A DNA stretch of 7,367 nucleotides from Candidatus Aminicenantota bacterium (lineage in GTDB: Bacteria; Acidobacteriota; Aminicenantia; UBA2199). The notes under the pieces are model-generated. The model saw only the letters and a program-made list of their open reading frames with translations. It searched no databases and was not told the DNA's origin. Positions 4,746 through 7,367 of the stretch are shown here, piece by piece; the first letter of the stretch is position 1; each line of letters starts with the position of its first letter. The position numbers were made by a program, and so were the translations under genes. The stretch lies in assembly GCA_030639705.1 (NCBI GenBank), contig DAOWKX010000088.1, forward strand, positions 1 to 7,367, written 5' to 3'.

Positions 4746-6036
4746 TATTTTCGGGAAAATACACCGCTTAAAACGAACCCCTCATATGGCGGTATTTATA
4801 TCCGTGTTCCTGATTTTGTTAATGGCTGTTATGCTACCGATTGAGGATGTGGCAGTAGCTGCGGATATCATGTTCATTCTGCTGTTCATTCAGGTGAACT
4901 GGACATTAATAAGTTTAAGAAAAAAGAAGTCCAGACTCAAACGATCATTCCGGGTTCCCTTTGTGCCGGTTGTGCCCATTATTGCCATTGTTCTGCAGTT
5001 AATCCTGGGGTATTTCCTGTTTTACCTGAGTCCCGTTGCCTGGTTGATTGCCCTTATCTGGCTTGTGCTGGGAGTATTGTTGTATTATTTGTATGCCCGG
5101 GGCAGGGAAAAGGAGCGGGCCGAGGCTCAGATCGTTTATGAGGAAAAATTACCGGTTAAAACCGGATACCGGATTCTGGTCCCCCTGGCCCATCCGGACC
5201 ATGTGGATGATCTGATTCAGATGGCATCCGCCATTGCCCGGGATCGTAAGGGTGAGATCCTGGCACTGGGCATTGTCAGGGTCCCGGAACAGCTTCCGGT
5301 TGCCGAGGGCCGGCGTTTTGTTACGGAATTTAAAGGGATTATGGAGAAGGCCATGAAATCCGGCAAGCGCCATGGTGTGGTGGTCAACACCCTGATCCGT
5401 ATCGGACACCATGTGACCCGGGCCATCACCGATACCATCAAAGAACGGGATATTGACCTGATGGTCATGGGCTGGAAGGGCTTCAGCCATACCCGCGGTT
5501 CGGTTTTCGGCGGTATACTGGATGATGTGGTGATGAATGCCGAGTGTGATGTGATGATGATAAAGATGGTTCATCTGGAGAAGATGAAATCCATACTGCT
5601 TCCCACTTCCGGGGGACCGAATGCCTGCTTTGCACTTGAGCTGGCACCGGCCATTGCCGAAACCTACGGCAGTGCAATTATGGTGAGCATGATTGTTCCG
5701 CCGGACACCAAACCGGAAGTCCAGGCTGTTTACCAGCAGCGGGTGGATGAGAGTGTGGATTACCTGAGAGATAAGGTTAAAAAAGTGGAGGGAAAACTGG
5801 TTAAAGCCCGGTCCATCAGCTCCGGAATTTTAAAACTGACCGAGAGCTTTGATGCCTGTATTATAGGGGCGGCCCGGGAAGGCTTGATGCAGCAGATGTT
5901 GTTCGGTAGTATTCCCGAGAAAATCGGCAGAAAGGGCCGGCACACGGTGATCATGGTTAAAAAACACCAGGGTGCGCTTCAGAACCTTATCAGCCGGTTC
6001 TTTCACCGGTCCACCGAACGGGTGGGTAAAAGATAA
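4735..6036 (+). CDS. 3' remnant ORF: last four permease helices plus two USP domains
   Basis: This open frame of up to 433 codons is what survives downstream of the junction. Hydrophobic helices lie at about 17-35, 40-61, 75-97 and 100-120. A first USP domain spans about 144-278, with the ATP-loop-like GWKG at 246-249 followed nine residues later by GG (259-260) instead of the usual GS. A second spans about 284-409, with GAAREG at 378-383 and GS at 391-392. USP domains bind ATP or related nucleotides and are thought to regulate the attached transporter. No ribosome-binding site precedes the TTG at 4735 or the first ATG at 4786, so independent translation is doubtful. With eight helices lost it cannot transport. 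Arg codons are mainly CGN, unlike the downstream galactosidase gene. Confidence 0.5.
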   Translation: MLPDIFGKIHRLKRTPHMAVFISVFLILLMAVMLPIEDVAVAADIMFILLFIQVNWTLISLRKKKSRLKRSFRVPFVPVVPIIAIVLQLILGYFLFYLSPVAWLIALIWLVLGVLLYYLYARGREKERAEAQIVYEEKLPVKTGYRILVPLAHPDHVDDLIQMASAIARDRKGEILALGIVRVPEQLPVAEGRRFVTEFKGIMEKAMKSGKRHGVVVNTLIRIGHHVTRAITDTIKERDIDLMVMGWKGFSHTRGSVFGGILDDVVMNAECDVMMIKMVHLEKMKSILLPTSGGPNACFALELAPAIAETYGSAIMVSMIVPPDTKPEVQAVYQQRVDESVDYLRDKVKKVEGKLVKARSISSGILKLTESFDACIIGAAREGLMQQMLFGSIPEKIGRKGRHTVIMVKKHQGALQNLISRFFHRSTERVGKR

Positions 6037-6048
6037 ACTGTCTCATTA

Positions 6049-6076
6049 TTGATTTTTTTATAAAATTGATTATTAT
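6049..6076 (+). promoter_or_regulatory. Weak candidate promoter of the alpha-galactosidase gene
   Basis: TTGATT (6049-6054, 4 of 6) and TATTAT (6071-6076, 5 of 6) are 16 bp apart, upstream of the AAAGGAG ribosome-binding site at 6086-6092. The start would fall near 6083, leaving almost no leader before that site. The 61-nt gap after the permease remnant shows no terminator, so read-through from the upstream gene is also possible. Confidence 0.25.
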
Positions 6077-6097
6077 AGAACTTATAAAGGAGTAAAT

Positions 6098-7279
6098 ATG
6101 AGAAAATTTATTTTTATTTTTATATTATTTATTGGTTTTAATTTCATTTTTCCACAAAAATTTAAAGATCTGGCAAAAACCCCACCTATGGGATGGAATA
6201 GCTGGAATAAATTCGGTTGTGATATTAATGAAAATCTTATTAAAGAAATAGCAGATGCAATGGTTAAAAATGGAATGAAAGATGCTGGTTATGAGTATAT
6301 AGTTATAGATGATTGCTGGCAGATGGCCAGAGATAAACAGGGAAATATAATTGCTGATCCGAAAAGATTTCCTTCAGGTATAAAAGCCTTAGCTGATTAT
6401 ATACATTCAAAAGGATTAAAATTTGGATTATACTCTGATGCTGGAACATATACCTGCCAGAAAAGGCCCGGCAGTAGAGGTTATGAATATCAGGATGCAA
6501 GAACTTATGCTTCATGGGGAGTTGATTACCTTAAATATGATTGGTGCTTTCATGGAAAACAAAATTCAGAAGCATCATATAAATTAATGAGGAATGCGCT
6601 TTATGCTGCCGGAAGACCAATTGTTATTAGTATTTGTGAATGGGGAACAACAAAACCATGGCTCTGGGCAAGAGATATAGGCCATCTATGGAGAACGACA
6701 GAAGATATACAGGATTGCTGGGATTGTATCAATGATTGGGGTGGAATAGGATGGACATTGATACTTGATAAGCAGTCAGGGCTTGAACAATATGCAGGAC
6801 CCGGTCATTGGAATGATCCTGATATGCTGGAAGTTGGCAATGGAGGAATGAGTGATAAAGAGTATAGAGCACACTTTAGTATGTGGTGTATGCTTTCTGC
6901 ACCATTAATGGCAGGGAATGATATAAGAAATATGTCAGAATCTATAAAAAACATATTAACCAATAAAGAGGTAATTGCTCTGGATCAAGATCCTTTGGGG
7001 AAGCAAGCATATAAGTATGGTGATTTCGGGGATTATGAAATTTGGGTTAAATTTTTAATGGATAAAGAGCTTGCAATTGCTTTTTTAAATAGAGGTGATA
7101 GATCTATAAATATAATTGTTAAATGGAGGAATATTTTAAGGAAAACAGGTTTAGAAAGAAATAGTTATAAATTAAAAGATCTATGGAATCATAAAATAAT
7201 TGGGGATACAAAATCAATTTTCAAAGCAAAGATCACATCACATGACATTCTTTTATTAAGACTTAAGAGAATCATCTGA
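6098..7279 (+). CDS. Exported alpha-galactosidase, glycoside hydrolase family 27
   Basis: This 393-residue enzyme hydrolyses terminal alpha-1,6- or alpha-1,3-linked galactose, for example from galactomannan or raffinose-type sugars. Residues 1-20 are a basic then hydrophobic signal peptide, so it acts outside the cytoplasm. The TIM barrel starts with TPPMGWNSWNKFG (28-40). IDDCW (70-74) contains the galactose-binding Asp pair. The nucleophile is D148 in YLKYDWC, and the acid/base is D203 in the RTTED context (R199), 55 residues later. CEWG (180-183) carries the Glu typical of alpha-galactosidases rather than N-acetylgalactosaminidases. GPGHWNDPDML (234-244) and DQDPLGKQAY (296-305) are also family motifs. 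A C-terminal beta domain follows, so the length is normal. AAAGGAG (6086-6092) lies 5 nt before the ATG. All 19 Arg codons are AGA or AGG and the gene is strongly AT-rich, unlike the USP part upstream, which suggests acquisition by transfer. No sugar transporter or regulator is adjacent. Confidence 0.96.
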   Translation: MRKFIFIFILFIGFNFIFPQKFKDLAKTPPMGWNSWNKFGCDINENLIKEIADAMVKNGMKDAGYEYIVIDDCWQMARDKQGNIIADPKRFPSGIKALADYIHSKGLKFGLYSDAGTYTCQKRPGSRGYEYQDARTYASWGVDYLKYDWCFHGKQNSEASYKLMRNALYAAGRPIVISICEWGTTKPWLWARDIGHLWRTTEDIQDCWDCINDWGGIGWTLILDKQSGLEQYAGPGHWNDPDMLEVGNGGMSDKEYRAHFSMWCMLSAPLMAGNDIRNMSESIKNILTNKEVIALDQDPLGKQAYKYGDFGDYEIWVKFLMDKELAIAFLNRGDRSINIIVKWRNILRKTGLERNSYKLKDLWNHKIIGDTKSIFKAKITSHDILLLRLKRII

Positions 7280-7367
7280 AAAATTTGCAAATTAGGGACG
7301 CATTGTTGATTTATTAATTTTTAGAGACTGTTTTTAAGGTTTTTGGGGCGCTCCAATTCTTATTATC
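7280..7367. other. AT-rich intergenic tail after the alpha-galactosidase gene
   Basis: These 88 bases run to the window edge without a gene. They begin with a perfect 12-bp palindrome AATTTGCAAATT (7282-7293), which has no loop and no following T-tract and so is not a standard terminator. Near the end is GGGGCGCTCC (7346-7355), a near-palindrome in otherwise AT-rich DNA. No transcription terminator can be recognised. Confidence 0.4.

Larger units (their letters stand above)
4599..6036 (+). pseudogene. APC-family permease with tandem USP domains, broken by an internal deletion and frameshift
   Basis: An intact relative would be a 12-helix amino acid/polyamine/organocation permease with two C-terminal universal stress protein domains. 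Here residues 1-49 from the ATG at 4599 encode a polar N-terminus and the first APC helix, with the signature GVGAMIGAGIFVLTGIAAG at 31-49. The frame then goes out of register, reads unrelated sequence (YFRENTPLK...) and stops at 4844. The rest continues in another frame from about 4732 with GLLPDIFGKIH, which in APC proteins belongs to the conserved loop (DG.LP..F.K.H) far down the chain, before the last four helices. Helices 2 to 8 or so are absent, by inference roughly 0.9 kb. The remaining 1.3 kb shows no further stop or frameshift, so the event is recent, is an assembly or library artefact, or the 3' part is still used. There is no Shine-Dalgarno sequence before 4599. Confidence 0.85.
6044..7318 (+). 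repeat. Imperfect 18-bp direct repeat bracketing the alpha-galactosidase gene
   Basis: CATTATTGATTTTTTTAT (6044-6061), just before the gene, and CATTGTTGATTTATTAAT (7301-7318), just after it, match at 15 of 18 positions in the same orientation. They lie at the edges of the AT-rich segment. They could be remnants of an integration duplication or simply AT-rich coincidence; there is no integrase or transposase in the window. Confidence 0.25.

Noticed and set aside
4731..4844. Programmed ribosomal frameshift in the permease gene
   Set aside because: A frameshift would not explain the absence of about seven transmembrane helices. The two sides are not contiguous in the protein family, so DNA must have been lost.
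5149..5677. Open frames on the minus strand opposite the USP domains (also 5760-5954)
   Set aside because: They are antisense to a conserved coding region, have His/Arg/Pro/Ser-rich composition typical of complementary-strand translation, and lack family motifs.
1..7367. CRISPR array, tRNA, rRNA or toxin-antitoxin/defence operon
   Set aside because: No regularly spaced repeats, no cloverleaf-like segment and no recognisable defence-protein motifs were found in the window.

Overview
The window reads as accessory and energy-metabolism chromosome from an anaerobic bacterium. The evidence is a 2-oxoacid:ferredoxin oxidoreductase gene, a dicluster ferredoxin and an HdrBC pair, together with a secreted VWFA-related protein of the kind abundant in Acidobacteriota and Candidatus Aminicenantes. 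That placement is inference and weak: no marker gene is present. Base composition is mosaic. Sampled 60-base lines are about 53% G+C in the permease/USP gene and about 30% in the alpha-galactosidase gene.

Left third, minus strand (1-1908): an apparent operon in the order hdrC, hdrB, korD, korA, with korA running off the left edge. HdrC (two CxxCxxCxxxC clusters) and HdrB (two CCG domains) form a thiol/disulfide-type electron-transfer pair. KorD and KorA are the ferredoxin and alpha subunits of a 2-oxoacid (probably 2-oxoglutarate) oxidoreductase. The likely joint job is to pass electrons between 2-oxoacid oxidation, ferredoxin and an HdrBC disulfide or quinone-type acceptor. No hdrA is visible.

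Middle (1909-4500): a 368-base divergent intergenic region holds two abutting inverted repeats, a possible 43-codon membrane-peptide ORF and a good sigma70-like promoter. The promoter drives a secreted 495-residue protein that resembles a VWFA-related protein with a lost metal site. A convergent minus-strand gene encodes a six-repeat TPR protein.

Right part (4500-7367): divergent promoters separate the TPR gene from a broken APC-family permease with tandem universal-stress-protein (USP) domains. Its first transmembrane helix is joined directly, out of frame, to the cytoplasmic loop before its last four helices. The join lies at a 13-14 nt sequence that encodes the conserved residues of both sides in different frames, which points to a microhomology deletion. 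Downstream is an intact, AT-rich, exported GH27 alpha-galactosidase whose codon use is unlike that of its neighbours, flanked by an imperfect 18-bp direct repeat. It looks like an acquired cargo gene.

I see no tRNA, rRNA, CRISPR array or complete insertion sequence. The best candidates for something new are the permease deletion junction, the HdrBC-Kor gene cluster and the structured divergent region at 1996-2196.
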